Positions 11,041 to 22,340 of a stretch of DNA of 64,000 nt are shown in pieces. Source of the stretch: Pleurodeles waltl (lineage: Eukaryota > Chordata > Amphibia > Caudata > Salamandridae). The first letter of the stretch is position 1, and every line of letters starts with the position of its first letter. The position numbers and the translations under genes are program-made. The notes beneath the pieces were generated by a model, which saw nothing but the letters and a program-made list of their open reading frames with translations, was not told the origin of the DNA and did no database searches. The DNA lies in assembly GCF_031143425.1 (NCBI RefSeq), contig NC_090442.1, positions 425,957,776-426,021,775 of the forward strand. Direction: 5' to 3'.

Positions 11041-12725
11041 GACTTATGGTGTAAAACAAAGTGTCCGATTACCTGTTCCAATGAAGGGATTGAGGTGCAG
11101 ACAAACGGTGATGATGAAGGGGACGATGGTCAGTTTCCAGAGTTAGAGACGGAGATTGCAAATGAGGAATACCCTTTAATAACATTATTCCCAATGCTTT
11201 CAGTGAATGACATACCACCCGAGTTGCAGGGAACAGTGACAGAGAAAGTGTGGGACCTGACAGGAAAGATAGTGGGACTAATAAAAGGAGTAGAACCGGT
11301 CAAAGTACAGGTAAAGCTGAATGCAGTGTTTCCTCAGGTACCACAGTACCACATGGCACAAGATGTCCTCATTCAGGTAGCACAGATAATTGCTGACTTT
11401 GTGAAACAAGGGGTTCTGAAAGAAGTGCTGAGTAGCCCGTGTAACTCACAAATAATGGGTTTGAAAAAGGCTTGTGGAAAGGTTCGAATTGTGGAAGACT
11501 TGAGGAAAATAAACAAGATTGTGGTAAAATGCTTCCCCATAGTGCCAAATTCAGCCGTGATCATGTTTCAGGTTCCGTGTTATGCAGAGTGGTTCACAGT
11601 TGTGGACCTGTCTCAAGCATTCTTTTCGGTGCCTCTACATGAGGACAGCCAATTTCTCTTCAGTTTCAAGTTCTGGTATAAAGTCTACAGTTGGTGTAGA
11701 AATACTCAAGGGTTTTCTGAGTCCCCTTCCATCTTCAATCAGATATTGAAGAAGGACATGGAGTCATAAGAACTGCCTTTCAGTTTGACTCTAGTACAGT
11801 ACATTGATGATTTGTTAATCGCGTCCAGAACAAAAGATGACTGCAGGTATGACACAATTGCGTTACTTAACCATTTGGGAAAGAACGGACATAAAGTGTC
11901 CCCAAAGAAGTTGCAATACTGTCAGAAAGAGGTGAAGAACTTAGGTCACTTGATTGAGAAAGGGTCAAGGAAAATATCCAAAGAACGAGTGACGGCCATA
12001 CTGCAGCTGAATCCCCCAACAACCAAGAGAGATGTCAGAATGTTTTTAGGAATGTTGGGCTACTGTCGTCAGTGGATTCCCAATTTCTCGATTATCTCTA
12101 AACCATTAGTGAAACTGACAGTTAAGGAAGTTCAGGATGACCCGGGTACCATAATCATGTCAGAGAAAGAGATGGAGGCATTCATGGAATTGAGGGAAAG
12201 CATGTGCAGGGCACCAGCTTTAGGTATGCCAGACTACACAAAGCCTTTCATACTGTTTTGTCATGAACGTGATGCTTGTTCTTTGTCTGTTTTAACACAG
12301 GTCCATGGAGGTGCAAACCGCCCAGTAGCATATTTTCAGCTACTTTGGACCCAGTCGCAGCAGCCTTACCGGGTTATTTTCGTGCAGTTGCAGCAGTTGG
12401 TCAAAGCCTCACCCAATGTGAAGGCCTAGTGATGGGACATCCTTTAACAGTAATGGTACACCATTCAGTTGACATTCTGTTAACCCGAACTAAGACACAG
12501 CACATGACAAATGCCCCCCTTACAAAGTACGAGACCATTACACTGGGGTCTCCGAATGTTTCCCTTAAGAGATGTACTGTATTGAACCCGGCAACTTTAC
12601 TTCCTCTTGATAATGCAGACATTGATGATGCTGAGGAAGTAGAACATGATTGTCTTGAGGTAACAGAACTATGCACCAAACCAAGACCTGACATTTATCA
12701 TCCTCAAGTTGATTATTTGTTTTGT
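11041..12725 (+). pseudogene. pol: Retroviral reverse transcriptase, RNase H and integrase deleted
   Basis: RT copies genomic RNA into DNA. The palm block VVDLSQAFFSVPL lies near 11600-11638 and GFSESPSIF near 11711-11737. Catalytic YIDD is at 11800-11811. A thumb-like KRDVRMFLGMLGYCRQWI lies at 12029-12082. The connection region follows, with ALNPATLLPL-type residues (here VLNPATLLPL near 12578-12607) as in gammaretroviruses. TAA at 11767 interrupts the palm. A frameshift near 12340 moves the connection region to another frame. After RPDI (about 12685-12696) the RNase H domain should begin, but sequence passes within tens of bases into env. RNase H and the whole integrase are missing. Confidence 0.85.
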
Positions 12726-12752
12726 ATTATTCTGCTATATGATTCTCTACAG
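12722..12752 (+). promoter_or_regulatory. Candidate env splice acceptor
   Basis: A T-rich tract ends in CTCTACAG at 12752, four bases before the env ATG at 12756. This matches a 3' splice site for a subgenomic env RNA. It also lies very close to the pol deletion junction. No splicing data are available. Confidence 0.4.
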
Positions 12753-12755
12753 ATC

Positions 12756-14328
12756 ATGAGTTACTCTAGGGGTAATAGTAATAAGAGTAAGATGTGTGGT
12801 TGGTTGAATGCTGTTTTAGCTATTGTATGTGCAATAATAATTATAGGTGTGATTGTGGGAATGCCATTGGTGGATAAGAAAGTGACTAACAATGCTTCAA
12901 ATCCTGAAACTGCTACACTAACACCATGGGAAAAGTTTGAGCAGGATGCAAAATAATTGCATGAGGGAACTAATCCAAAAGGGGAACTATCTACTAATGT
13001 CTTCTATCGCTTGCTAAATGAGTATGTTGACACAATGGATGCAAAGAATTGTTATGTGTGCACAAAGATTCCTTCATCAGTGCAAGAAGGGGTTACTTAT
13101 CATAGTCTGCCATTAACATATGGGATAAGTTGTAGTTTGCTGTTAACAAGATTCTATGATCAGGAACGTGCAATACTTCTACTCTAACTTAGATGTAGTA
13201 TTCTCCTTTGTGCCTGTGATTGAGTTTCTAAACAAATTAGCTAAAGAACATAGCATAAAAATAGTTAGAGGTTTCTTTGAGCCAACACTGACATTTGGGA
13301 CAGCTTATGCACACCGCAATAATCCAACCTGCTTACTAACACCCGTAGAAAAGAGCTTCTTAGATCACACTGATGATAGACGAAAGGCATTAAAGGAAAG
13401 GCTAGAAAAGGGATTAGAAAAGCGCATGCTTGCAAATGATTATGCTTACACTGCTATAAAGACGCAGGGCAAATTAGCTATAGATGGATTACATGTAGGT
13501 AGACTTTGCATTTATAGGCCGAAATCTGAGCATGACACTTAATTTGTGGGAACGAGTGAATGTAGGCATGTGTTTTTATTTCAGAGTAAATGGACATTCA
13601 TGTTAAATGGACAGGATCCAGCGATCCCTGGAATCTATTATATATGTGGGCTTAATGCTTATTACCGTCTTCCTAGAGAATGGTATGGGACATGTCATTT
13701 GGGAATAGTTTTCCCAAAGATCTACCAGATTGATGACTTAAAACAAATTCCTAAAATGTCTGAATTACAACATACTAGACAAAAGCGAGAGACAGCGGCT
13801 GCTGTCGTTTGTGACATATTTGGAGCCATAATTCCTTCAGTAGGGGTTATCTTAAACTCCATAAAGATTTGAAAGTTGTCTACTATTGTGGATAACATGC
13901 TGACAAACTTCACAGGGGCTATACTCCTGATGGATACTGAACTTGCTGCGGAAAGAGCTATGACTCTTCAAAACCGTCTTACTTTAGACATTCTTTTAGC
14001 AAAGAGTGGCGGAGTCTGTAAGATGCTTAATGAGCGCCATTGTTGTATGTTCATTCCTGACAATAGTAAAAAGATTAGAGGTATGCTTACTAACCTAACA
14101 AGACATAGTGCAGATTTGAAAGAGCTGAAGGAACCTGGACTTTGTGAAAGAGTTGGTAAAGGAATTACAAAAGTAGGGAATTGGTTTAGTAGTATCTGGA
14201 ACGGGGTTCTTGCAAAAATATTAGGGAGTCTATTAATTGTCCTGATAGGTTTATTGGGATTATGGTTATCATGCAAAGTTAATGAAAGAATCAAAAGAAA
14301 TTTGGCAAAACGAAACAAAATCATTTAG
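12756..14328 (+). pseudogene. env: Retroviral envelope, gamma-type, broken
   Basis: Env mediates receptor binding (SU) and membrane fusion (TM). From ATG 12756 a short leader has a hydrophobic segment (about 12795-12870). SU has a CYVC motif at 13050-13061, the CXXC type that links SU to TM in gamma-type Envs. A furin-like RQKR site is at 13777-13788, followed by a hydrophobic fusion peptide. TM carries an LQNR-type immunosuppressive-like segment (about 13966-14025), then a cysteine followed seven residues later by a CC pair (about 14017-14046). A membrane anchor lies near 14205-14270, with a short basic tail. Lesions: TAA 12954, a frameshift around 13165-13185, TAA 13540 and TGA 13870. The gene is inactive as it stands. 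Confidence 0.85.
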
Positions 14329-14330
14329 CA

Positions 14331-14534
14331 TGAAGCCCAACATGCCATGGCTAATTCGAGCTTAGGAGAGGGATTCACTAAACTGACGCAAATAGACAAA
14401 TGACTGAATCTATGCTTTGTTGAATAACATTATGATGATACTTTGCTAAAGATAATCTATGCTGACGTTGTGTTATGTTCTAATATTCGTGATTCTTGCT
14501 TTGATGAAATCTTATTGGAGCTGCCATATTGTGA
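14331..14534 (+). repeat. Truncated 3' LTR of the endogenous retrovirus
   Basis: This is a direct repeat of 6162-6365, starting two bases after the env stop, with 7 mismatches in 204 bases. Similarity ends abruptly at GCCATATTGTGA. The part with polyadenylation signals is missing, so the provirus has no intact 3' end. No clear polypurine tract is visible just before it. Confidence 0.85.
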
Positions 14535-14970
14535 AGTTAGTTTTATGACTAAAAGTAGTTTACTGAATTAAAGTATTTTCTCATTTTCTTATCTCATGCA
14601 GGGACCACAACAAGTACGTTCCAATTTGGTTTAACTTTAAATGGATATCTATAATACTTATTTTCTTTGGGGGTGTGCTCCGGAGCTTGCACATCTGAAC
14701 GAAGAATGTGTTACTGCCAATGTATATTGACTTAAAAGGGAGACCGATCAGAATTGGTGAATTTTTCATATGACATTTCTGCTTTGAATGCTTTTAATTA
14801 TGACTGTAAACAGACCGGTTCTGTTTTATTAATCGACTGATATGTAATGTAGAGTACTTTGTAAATGATTTGTTTCACCACCAGTAGCCAGAGTAGGACT
14901 TTAAGGGCAATGGTGAGTTAGTCTAGCTTGCTTAAGTTAGTTTAGCTGCTTCATTTTGAATCATTTGCAG
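14535..14970. other. Unassigned sequence
   Basis: I see no gene or repeat. CTCATGCAGGGACC near 14595 resembles a splice acceptor but has no supporting exon. Confidence 0.4.
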
Positions 14971-17457
14971 TTTGTGAGAAAACAGGGCTGATTGCAGAGG
15001 CCCCATAACTTTTTGCCCCCATTTTCCTCTTTTTGCTGGTGTTTTCCTGACTTTGATGGTGCCCTGGGTACTGCTAACCAGTCCCAGGGCCTGTGCTCTG
15101 TGTAAAATGGATATGCAAATTAGGCTAATTATAATTGGCTAAGTTAACCTACCTATAAGTCCCTAGTATATGGTAGGGCATGTAGGTTTAGGGACCACAG
15201 CATAGGTGGTGCACACCTAGGTGCACTGCTGAGGTGCCCAGTGTCATTTTAAAAGCAAGCCTGCCTTGCTGGCTGCTTTTAAATTAAAGTTATATGCAAA
15301 TTCGACTTTGGAATTAAAGGTACTTCCAAAGCCTTAAACTACCTTATTTTTACATATAAGTCACCCCTAAGGTGTGCCCTATGTGCCCCTAGGGCTGGGT
15401 GCCATGTAACTATAAGCAGGGACTTTATAAAAATAGATTTATAAGCCCTGGTGAGGTAAAAACAACCAAATTCGTTTTTCCCTCATTGAAGTAAATGGCC
15501 TTCATAGGCTAGAATGGGCAGACTTTATTTTAAATTTTAAAGTCTCCTTAAATGTTACATACCAAGAATTTGGTATCAAATTAATTGTTGTAATAAATCC
15601 CACAACTTCCAGTTGTTGGATTTAATATAACTTGTTCAGGTAAAAAGTTTAGACTTTACCTAAAAAGTTGCCAATTTCAGCTCTGCATTGTTTTTGCTGC
15701 TGTGCTCTGATTGGCCAGCCTGCAGCAGCTTCTGCCAGGCTGCCTTGATGAGGTGTGAAGTGGCCAGGCTTCACACAAAGGAATGTGCTTGGGGGAGAGA
15801 ATCTCCCCTCAGCAGATGGTGAGGCAGGAAGGGGGAGGGCTGCCAAACTGGTCTTCAAAGGCAGGGAAGGACATTTGCAGCACCCAGCAACACCCCCACA
15901 TCCTGCAACCCCAGACAATTAGGTGCCCCCTTGATTAGATTAGGAGAGGGCAGGAGAGGGGTGTGTTTATGATTTTTAGCCACACCAGTGGGTGGGCTCA
16001 GCCAGATGTAACCTCCAAAAATCAGATTAATCCATGTTGGATTTTTAGAGACTGTTGCCTTCTGGGATGGATTTTTGCCACACTTCCCAGGAAGTGGTCA
16101 TCACAGGGGGACGACCCTGTCCCTGATTGGAGAACCAGGGCCCCCCTGCTTTTCACCCAGGATCAAGGATAAAACTGGCAGACCTGCACCCACACCTCAG
16201 ATCCCCACCAAATTTCAAGAAGAAAGAACTTAAGGAGAAGAAGGACTGCCCTGCTGGACCCCTGGCCTGCACCTGGAACCTGCACTCAGAAGGACTGCAC
16301 CAGCTGCACACTTGGGCTTCACCACAAGAAGGACTTTGCCTGGCTTCAACTGGTTCAAGGAGGGACTCCCTGTTTGCTACAGGTGAAAAATTGCTAACCA
16401 GAGTCCCCTGCACCAACTCCTGAAGAAAGCGACCAGCTGACCACTGTCCAGTGGCCAAAAAGGAGTTTGCGCCAGGTGCATTCTGGGAGTTGAAGTCCGC
16501 ACCCCCCAAGGACCATCACAGAACTTCTGGACCCTTGGGGTGAGCTGTGGACCCCAAAAGAACCTTAAAAGAACATCTGGGTGAAGCCCCAGAAGTTTGG
16601 AAAAGATTTGAGAATTTTTGGAAAAAAGCTCCAGAGAGCGACCGACCCGCCGCGGAAATTCTAGCCGGCTTGCCTCAACCGCGACCCGGCCTGATTTGGT
16701 GGTTCGTCCCGGTAAAGAAAAATCTCCGAAAAAGAGACTAAGTCTGAAGGTAAAAAGTTGACCGGGACCTCCCAGCCATCGTATCCGAGAAGGGCTCCAT
16801 GGACGTCGGCTCAAGATCCAGGTTTACCCCGGTCGAAGGATTTTCATCTCGAAAAAACGACTAAGTCCGAAGGTAAAAGTCTCCACCGAGGAAACCCACA
16901 TCGCGTATCCGGACAAGGGCTCCAGGAGGTCGGATTCAACTGGCAGGTTCGTCCCGGTGAAGAAAAACTTCAAAATAAAGACTAAGTCAGAAGGTAACTT
17001 TTTAACCGAGGCCTCCCGCGACCTGTAGCCGAGCAGGGCTCCATCGCGGTCGGCCTGAAAGTTTGACTTTGCCCCGGTCGAGGTGCAACCAGATGACCCG
17101 ATTGGCGCTTTTTGTTTCTAAGCGCTAGAAAAGTAATAATTTTTTTAAAATTCATATCTCCGGTTCCCCTGAACCGATTTTAATAGTTTTTGTGTCATTT
17201 TAAAGATAAAAATATTAACTTTTTATAAATTGGTTTTGGATTTTTAAACTGTTTCCTGTGTTTTATTTAATTACTGTTTTGTGATATTTGAATGCTTTAC
17301 ACTTTGTCTCCTAAATTAAGCCTTGACGCTCGTTGCCAAGCTACCAAGGGTTGAGCTGGGATTAATTTACTGAGACCTAACTGTACCTAGGTGGAGGTTA
17401 GTGGCTTGTTGCTAGGTGTAGGTACCTACCTGCCCTACCAATAACCCATTTTCCAAC
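14971..17457 (+). repeat. Long LTR-like noncoding repeat, fullest copy
   Basis: Three copies define this family: this one, 24853-26505 on the minus strand (its 3' two thirds) and 29345-30167 (its 5' third). The far 5' end is seen best in the 29.35-kb copy, which starts TGTCAGAAAG. The 3' end here is CATTTTCCAACA. TG...CA ends suggest an LTR or a large nonautonomous LTR element of about 2.5 kb. There is no coding capacity. On the minus strand, TTAAATAAAACACAGG near the 3' end gives an AATAAA motif. Class uncertain. Confidence 0.6.
16640..17095 (+). repeat. Internal 122-bp tandem array in the LTR-like repeat
   Basis: The motif GACTAAGTC-GAAGGTAA occurs at 16736, 16859 and 16980, a spacing of 123 and 121 bp. 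Each unit also holds a CCCGGTCGAAG- or CCCGGTGAAG-type block and a GGGCTCCA block. A partial fourth unit precedes them. CpG content is high compared with the flanks. Confidence 0.8.
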
Positions 17458-17960
17458 ACAGTTCACTTAATGGTTTTTTGATAGTCCGATGCAAAGTGTG
17501 TTTTGTGGCCAGGCCATAATGACACTGATGCTGTTGATGCTTGATTCCCGTGCTATAGGCCAAGGTAAGGGAAAATGCACCAAAAAGTTCTCATTGTCAA
17601 GAAATTGTCTCTAGTCACTTTATTATTAGCTGAAGTTTGAAGTTAGAGGTTGGAGTCCATGATCTTCCAAGGTTTTACTCGTTTCATGTGGTTGAAGAGA
17701 AATTAAATTCAGGTGGCCAAAAGGGTAGAGGGTTATAATGCTGCCATATTCTACAGGTAAGAATTTCTGTTTGTCTCCAACACCTTTTAAATGCCTACCT
17801 GATCTGATTCCTGGCTTCGCAATGCTCAGCGGTACTTAGCCTGATGACGTGGCCTGGGTTGGGACCTGAGCGGTTCATCCAGGTATGGGGCCTGGAAGGT
17901 ATCTGGTGAGGCTTCTGCCTCTATTGAGTGGGTCTCAAGGCTGGCTAGGGAGGTGACCCC
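17458..17960. other. Unassigned sequence
   Basis: This lies between the LTR-like repeat and the minus-strand L1. No feature is recognised; it may be further decayed L1. Confidence 0.35.
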
Positions 17961-17999
17961 TATCTGATGCGGATACAAGAGGCCATATTTGAGGTCTAG

Positions 18000-18690
18000 T
18001 TGTTGGAGTCTGGGTGGTGGGCAAGGAATTTCTTGTGCTTCACTTTGGTGGCCGGAGAGTAATCAGCTGAGATAATGAGATGGTGGCCTAAAAGAGTAGA
18101 GCAGGCAGCATTTTGCCTCCAGGTTTGATGGCCCTGGAGTGCTGCTGTTGGAGGGGACGGACTATGATTGTTTGGGGTGGTTGGTCAGCGGCTGTAGAGC
18201 GAGCCAAGATATTTTGGGCTCTCCAGATTTCCAAGGGGTCAGGGAGGTGGTGCGAGAACAGCTGGGGTAGGAGGCTCCACTTCTTATGCTCTCTTCAAGA
18301 CCCCGTCTTGTCTTGTGCTGCCCACCTGGTCTGTGACTTTGTAAAGAAGAAATTCTATGTCCTGTCCCCAATCCAGGAGAGCAGGGTACTGTGCATCCAC
18401 CTGGTCTAACTATTGGTCCAAGACACGTAAGTGGCTACGGAAGGTGTTCACATCCATGTGCAGGGATTGCACTTCTGTTAACAAGCTATTTTGTTGTCCA
18501 TGGCAGAGAAAGTGGACATAGTAGTAGAAATCCCCTTCATCAGTGCCTCCATCTCTAAAGCTGTGAGTTGTAGTGTCCAAGACGCTGGTATGACTGGATG
18601 CTTATAGAGTGCTACAACTTTGGAGAAGAGTAGCTGATTGGCCGCCGGCTTAGGTTTTGACATGTAAGGGGAACAATCAGTCAGTACCAT
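18000..18690 (-). pseudogene. L1-like ORF1 (RNA-binding protein), broken
   Basis: From 18664 on the minus strand the translation reads MSKPKPAANQLLFSK, then heptad-like LTALEMEALMKG and FSAMDNKIACLTEV, suggesting the ORF1 coiled coil. Downstream residues in shifted frames resemble the RRM/CTD part: a DPLEIWRAQ-like string, then RPLQQQHSRAIK near 18120-18165. ORF1p coats LINE RNA. Stops and frame changes make it non-functional. Similarity was judged by eye against the ORF1 pattern. Confidence 0.45.
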
Positions 18691-19128
18691 AGTAAAGTGA
18701 ACAGTCTCAGTACCCACAGTGATAAGGTTCCATCCCCAGTAGGGCAAACATGTAAGAGCATGGGACCCCACCAAGGCAGAGGCAAGACAGTATCCCCTTT
18801 AGTGCGGAGGCCAAGCCAGAAACCAGCCGGGTGATAGTAAGCTCCATAGTGTGCACAGTGACAGGGCAAGACAGCAGACTACACAGAGTATCTCCTGTGT
18901 GGATCTCTCCAAAAGACCAATGATGAATGCTAGTACAGCCATAATTGAGGATGCCCACATCTTGGCAGTGTCTCACTCCGTGGCCAGGTCAGAGGGCCTT
19001 CATGCAAGAGAAGAGAGATAGAGTGGTTGAGGGGGGTCTCTACTGCTGACACTACTCCTCCAGGTCCTGCAAGGACTGCTCAAATTCCACCCCCTGGTCC
19101 TGCCGTCATAATGGTTGACGCACATTAT

Positions 19129-19299
19129 GGGCCTGATTACAACTTCGGCGGAGGGGATTACTCCGTCCCAAATGTGACGGATATCCTATCTGCTGAATTA
19201 TGAGTCCATTATATCCTGTAGAACTTGTAATACTGCGGGCAGGATATCCGTCAAATTTGGGACGGAGTAATCCCCTCCGCCGAAGTCGTAATCAGGCCC
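19129..19299. mobile_element. Short palindromic TIR element (Harbinger-like MITE)
   Basis: The 171-bp element has GGGCCTGATTAC at the left and GTAATCAGGCCC at the right. The inverted arms are near-perfect for about 58 bp each. TAT flanks both sides (19126-19128 and 19300-19302), a 3-bp target duplication. The size and TSD suggest a PIF/Harbinger-type nonautonomous element. It has no coding capacity. Confidence 0.8.
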
Positions 19300-20110
19300 T
19301 ATGTCTCCGGTAGCTGGAGACAGATGAGAATTGGAGTTCTTGGGACCCCAGAGGCACCAGCCATCTCCTCTCTCTGGCTTTTGGGCTGAGGAGAACAGGA
19401 ACATGTGGAGGTGCTCAGTGGATACACTCTGGAATAACAGCTGGGTCATCCGGTAGTGGAGCTAGTAGTCTTGGTGTACATGAATTGCTTTGGTGGCTTC
19501 TTGAGGTTGGAGAAGCACTCCCTCTCTATTCTGTTGTACTGCCACACTCCAGGGGGCTGGCTGCGTGTAGCACTCTATCCAAGGAATGATGACAGAGGGC
19601 ATGGCTGGTCTGCTACAGGCAGGAGTGAGTTGTCTAAGCAGCCACCACTTCAGCCCTTGGTGTGGCCTCCCCATATCAATGCAGAGGGCACAGCATCCCA
19701 GGGTGACACTGTCCCTTGCAGATATAGGAGGCCACATCCATGGCCTAGTATTTGAGGTGTGCCCAACCCGTAGTGATTCAGGCATGGAAGACTGCTTTTA
19801 AGCCGTCGGTATGGTCTCAGCATGAAATAAAGCCTGGCCCGGTGTCCAAAGGTACAATGGACTTCCACAGGCTTCACCAACCCGGTGCTCCACCCACAGG
19901 TCAGCCGCCAGAAATCTGTGCAAAGCTCAAACTCCAGATGTACCCCTTGAGTCCTCTGTATTCTAGAGGGCACCAAGAAGGGTTGTAGCACTCCATCTCT
20001 GGTGTGGGGGCTCCCATTCCACGTGGTGGTGCTAGGGGCCTCAAGAGCATTGCGCTTCATAGGAGCTTCAGCAGGGTGCAGCCATCTTCATTGGCACCAA
20101 GCTCTGCCTC

Positions 20111-20746
20111 CCTTCGCTTTCATTTTACATCATTCTACACTCCTGACCTGCCTAGTTTTGTCCTGGCATTACTATAAATGGAAAGGTTATAGGTAGATTT
20201 ATTGAGAGGTTTGGGGTTGGTATATGGTACAGATAGTTTTAGGAATGAGATTAATGCTAGGGATATATAGTATTGGGAGCTCATTTCATGAGTCACACAT
20301 TCTCAGGTAGTAAGTGTGCACCCATCAAATATTGATACCACTAGTTCAGTATTTATTGCGTGCCCAATTAATGCACCATTTAGAACTTCACACCTCAAGA
20401 TGGGGATAACATGCAAAAAGCATGTATTTCACCTCATTCCGAAGTGAGTGCACAAAATAGGAATATGCACAAGGCTGCACATTTTCTTCCAGGCTCTACA
20501 TTGTACAAATCATGCAGGCAAACACCCAATGGTTATGCCCCTTTTCACACCACTTACAACCCAGTTTGGGCACAAAGACCTATCTGCTCAAGAATCAGTA
20601 TTGGCGTGGTTCCTGGTGTGAAAGCCTTAACGTTATGGCTGCAGTAATGCATAAAGTAAGGGGTGGGTTCAGGTAAAAAGATAGAGGGGGAAACATGATT
20701 AAAATTAGTTTTAGAAAGTATCTCATGGGTAAACGTAGCACAGCTT
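20111..20746. other. Unassigned sequence
   Basis: No gene or repeat is recognised between two divergent L1-like elements. Confidence 0.4.
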
Positions 20747-21584
20747 GGGGGCATGGCCAGCAAGATGGCTGGAAAGCCACGCTCTCCACTTTCTCCAGTG
20801 GCCCACATCAATTCTATATCTCAGCACCATCTGCTCACTTTCTTGTGCTCCAAACACCAAGATCAGCTGAGCAGAAGGGGAACGAATCCTGTTCCAGACC
20901 TGTGCAAGCAGAACGAGGGGACTCTGGAAGAGCTGCCTTGTGCTGGAAATTGCAGTGGCCTGGTGCTGAGGCCTTGTGCCATCCATAAAGAGAAGGAGTA
21001 GTGATCCTGCAGTGGCGCCAGAGTGATCAGTGGATTTAGACCTGCGTCACTTCCACTCTGCTCCCCCTGCCTTCCCCGACCCCGAAGCACTTTGACAAGG
21101 GTCATTGAGGGCATGAGACATCCTGAGAGGCCTGGTCGGACTAAGCAAGCTTGCAGCGGGTGTTGCAGGGCCAAAAGGTATCGACAGATAAATGCCCCCT
21201 CCCCTCAGAGTGATCAGAGGAGCATTGATCTACTTGTGCTATTTAGGGTTCCCACTGAAGTGATAACTGACTTTGGAAGCTGGTGTTGGACAGCCGCGGG
21301 CCCAGAGTTACTTTTGAGGGCCTGGCCCTCGGGCCTTTTTTCTTTGTGTTCAGTGCTGTCCCAGTCCTCCTAGCGCTTTTGCCGCTTTCCACCGGCGATT
21401 CTGTAGAGGCCGGTGCTTGGCCCACCATCCCGGGAGAACCTGGGTGGAATTTGTTGCCTCGTTATAAAGTGCCTGGCTGCCCATACCATGGTGTGACCTG
21501 TGTGTTGCCCCTACCAGCGAGTGGAAGCTAGTGCTGGCATAATTGCGAAGAACGAAGACCCCCAACCCTCCAAACAGGGGAAAA

Positions 21585-22340
21585 TGGACCGTTACACCAA
21601 ACTAATAGCCCCGGCCTCGGAGCCACGGGTGGAGGCTACTGTGAGGCTACTTCCAGCAATCCAGGCTTCCCAGGAGGCCTTGGAGGGGAGAATAGGGGAG
21701 GTGAGAACAAAGGTCTTTCTCTTTTGACAAGACCTTCACAAGGTGTCTGATAGGGTCATGGCCGTCATGACTGTGGAAAATAGTCTCTCCGAGGTGGAGG
21801 ATGTGTCCAAGGTGCTCCAGAGAGATGTGACAAGAATCAGCATCACTGCCAACAACATGATCTGTAGGCTGGATGATACCGAAAACTGCATGGCGAAACA
21901 ACTTTGTAGGTTTCCCCAAAGGAGTGGAGGGATCCAATATGGGCACCTTCTTAGACAAGTGGCTAAGGACACCCTCTCAACTGAACAGTTCTCCTCTTGT
22001 TTTGTGATAGAAAGGGTGCATAGATCATGGGGGAAAACCCCCACCTGGAGCTGCTCCGAGGCCAGTGATAGCGACTTTCTTGAATTTTCTTGACTGGGAC
22101 ATGATACTATGGGAAGCGTCGTTTGGGGGAGATTCGATATGAGCACTCCATAATCAGGGTTTTTCCAGACTGCATCTGCTAGGTTCAGAGACAGCCCCAG
22201 ACATTTCATTCTGATAAAGTGAAATTGCGGGCTCTGCAGCTCCGGTACATGTTACTATTTCCAGGGAAGCTTAAAGAACTATACCAAGGAAAGTTGCTTT
22301 TCTTCCAGTCACTAGAGGAGGCCTGGGCATGGCTGAAGGA
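21585..22340 (+). pseudogene. L1-like ORF1, broken
   Basis: The first part (MDRYTKLIAP from 21583) leads into heptad-like sequence. Then, across frames, come RNNMICRLDD-type residues, a FPQRSGG-type block, DTLSTEQFSSCFVIERVHR (about 21966-22022) and an RPVIATFLNF-like string (about 22060-22090). IERVHR followed by a proline-rich stretch and A-R-FLNF is the ordered core of L1 ORF1 RNA-binding domains. A stop at 21727 and frameshifts interrupt it. Confidence 0.65.

Larger units (their letters stand above)
6162..14534 (+). mobile_element. Endogenous retrovirus, gamma-like, internally deleted and inactive
   Basis: Two direct copies of a 204-bp sequence (6162-6365 and 14331-14534) bracket an ordered set of retroviral gene relics: leader, gag, protease, RT, env. 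The RT thumb and connection region resembles gammaretroviral pol. The env has CXXC, a furin-type site, an immunosuppressive-like segment and a cysteine triplet, all gamma-type features. RNase H and integrase are absent. Stops and frameshifts interrupt every gene. The two LTR segments differ at 7 of 204 aligned positions. An epsilon-like or intermediate class I placement is also possible. Confidence 0.9.
17961..20110 (-). mobile_element. L1-like LINE 5' region with ORF1 relic
   Basis: Read on the minus strand, it begins near 20110 with a GC-rich noncoding leader. A motif AAGATGGCT (20081-20089 on the plus strand as its complement) lies close to the start. After about 1.3 kb an ORF1-like protein follows (18774 down to about 18000). 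A TIR element at 19129-19299 is inserted in the leader. ORF2 is not seen, so the copy is 3' truncated or decayed. The L1 assignment rests on the ORF1 layout and is moderate. Confidence 0.5.

Noticed and set aside
14581..14620. Splice-acceptor-like CTCATGCAG as a host exon
   Set aside because: The following sequence has no open frame with coding character and no partner exon is visible.
19650..20060. 136-codon minus-strand ORF
   Set aside because: It lies in the leader of a minus-strand L1-like element and has no recognisable motif.
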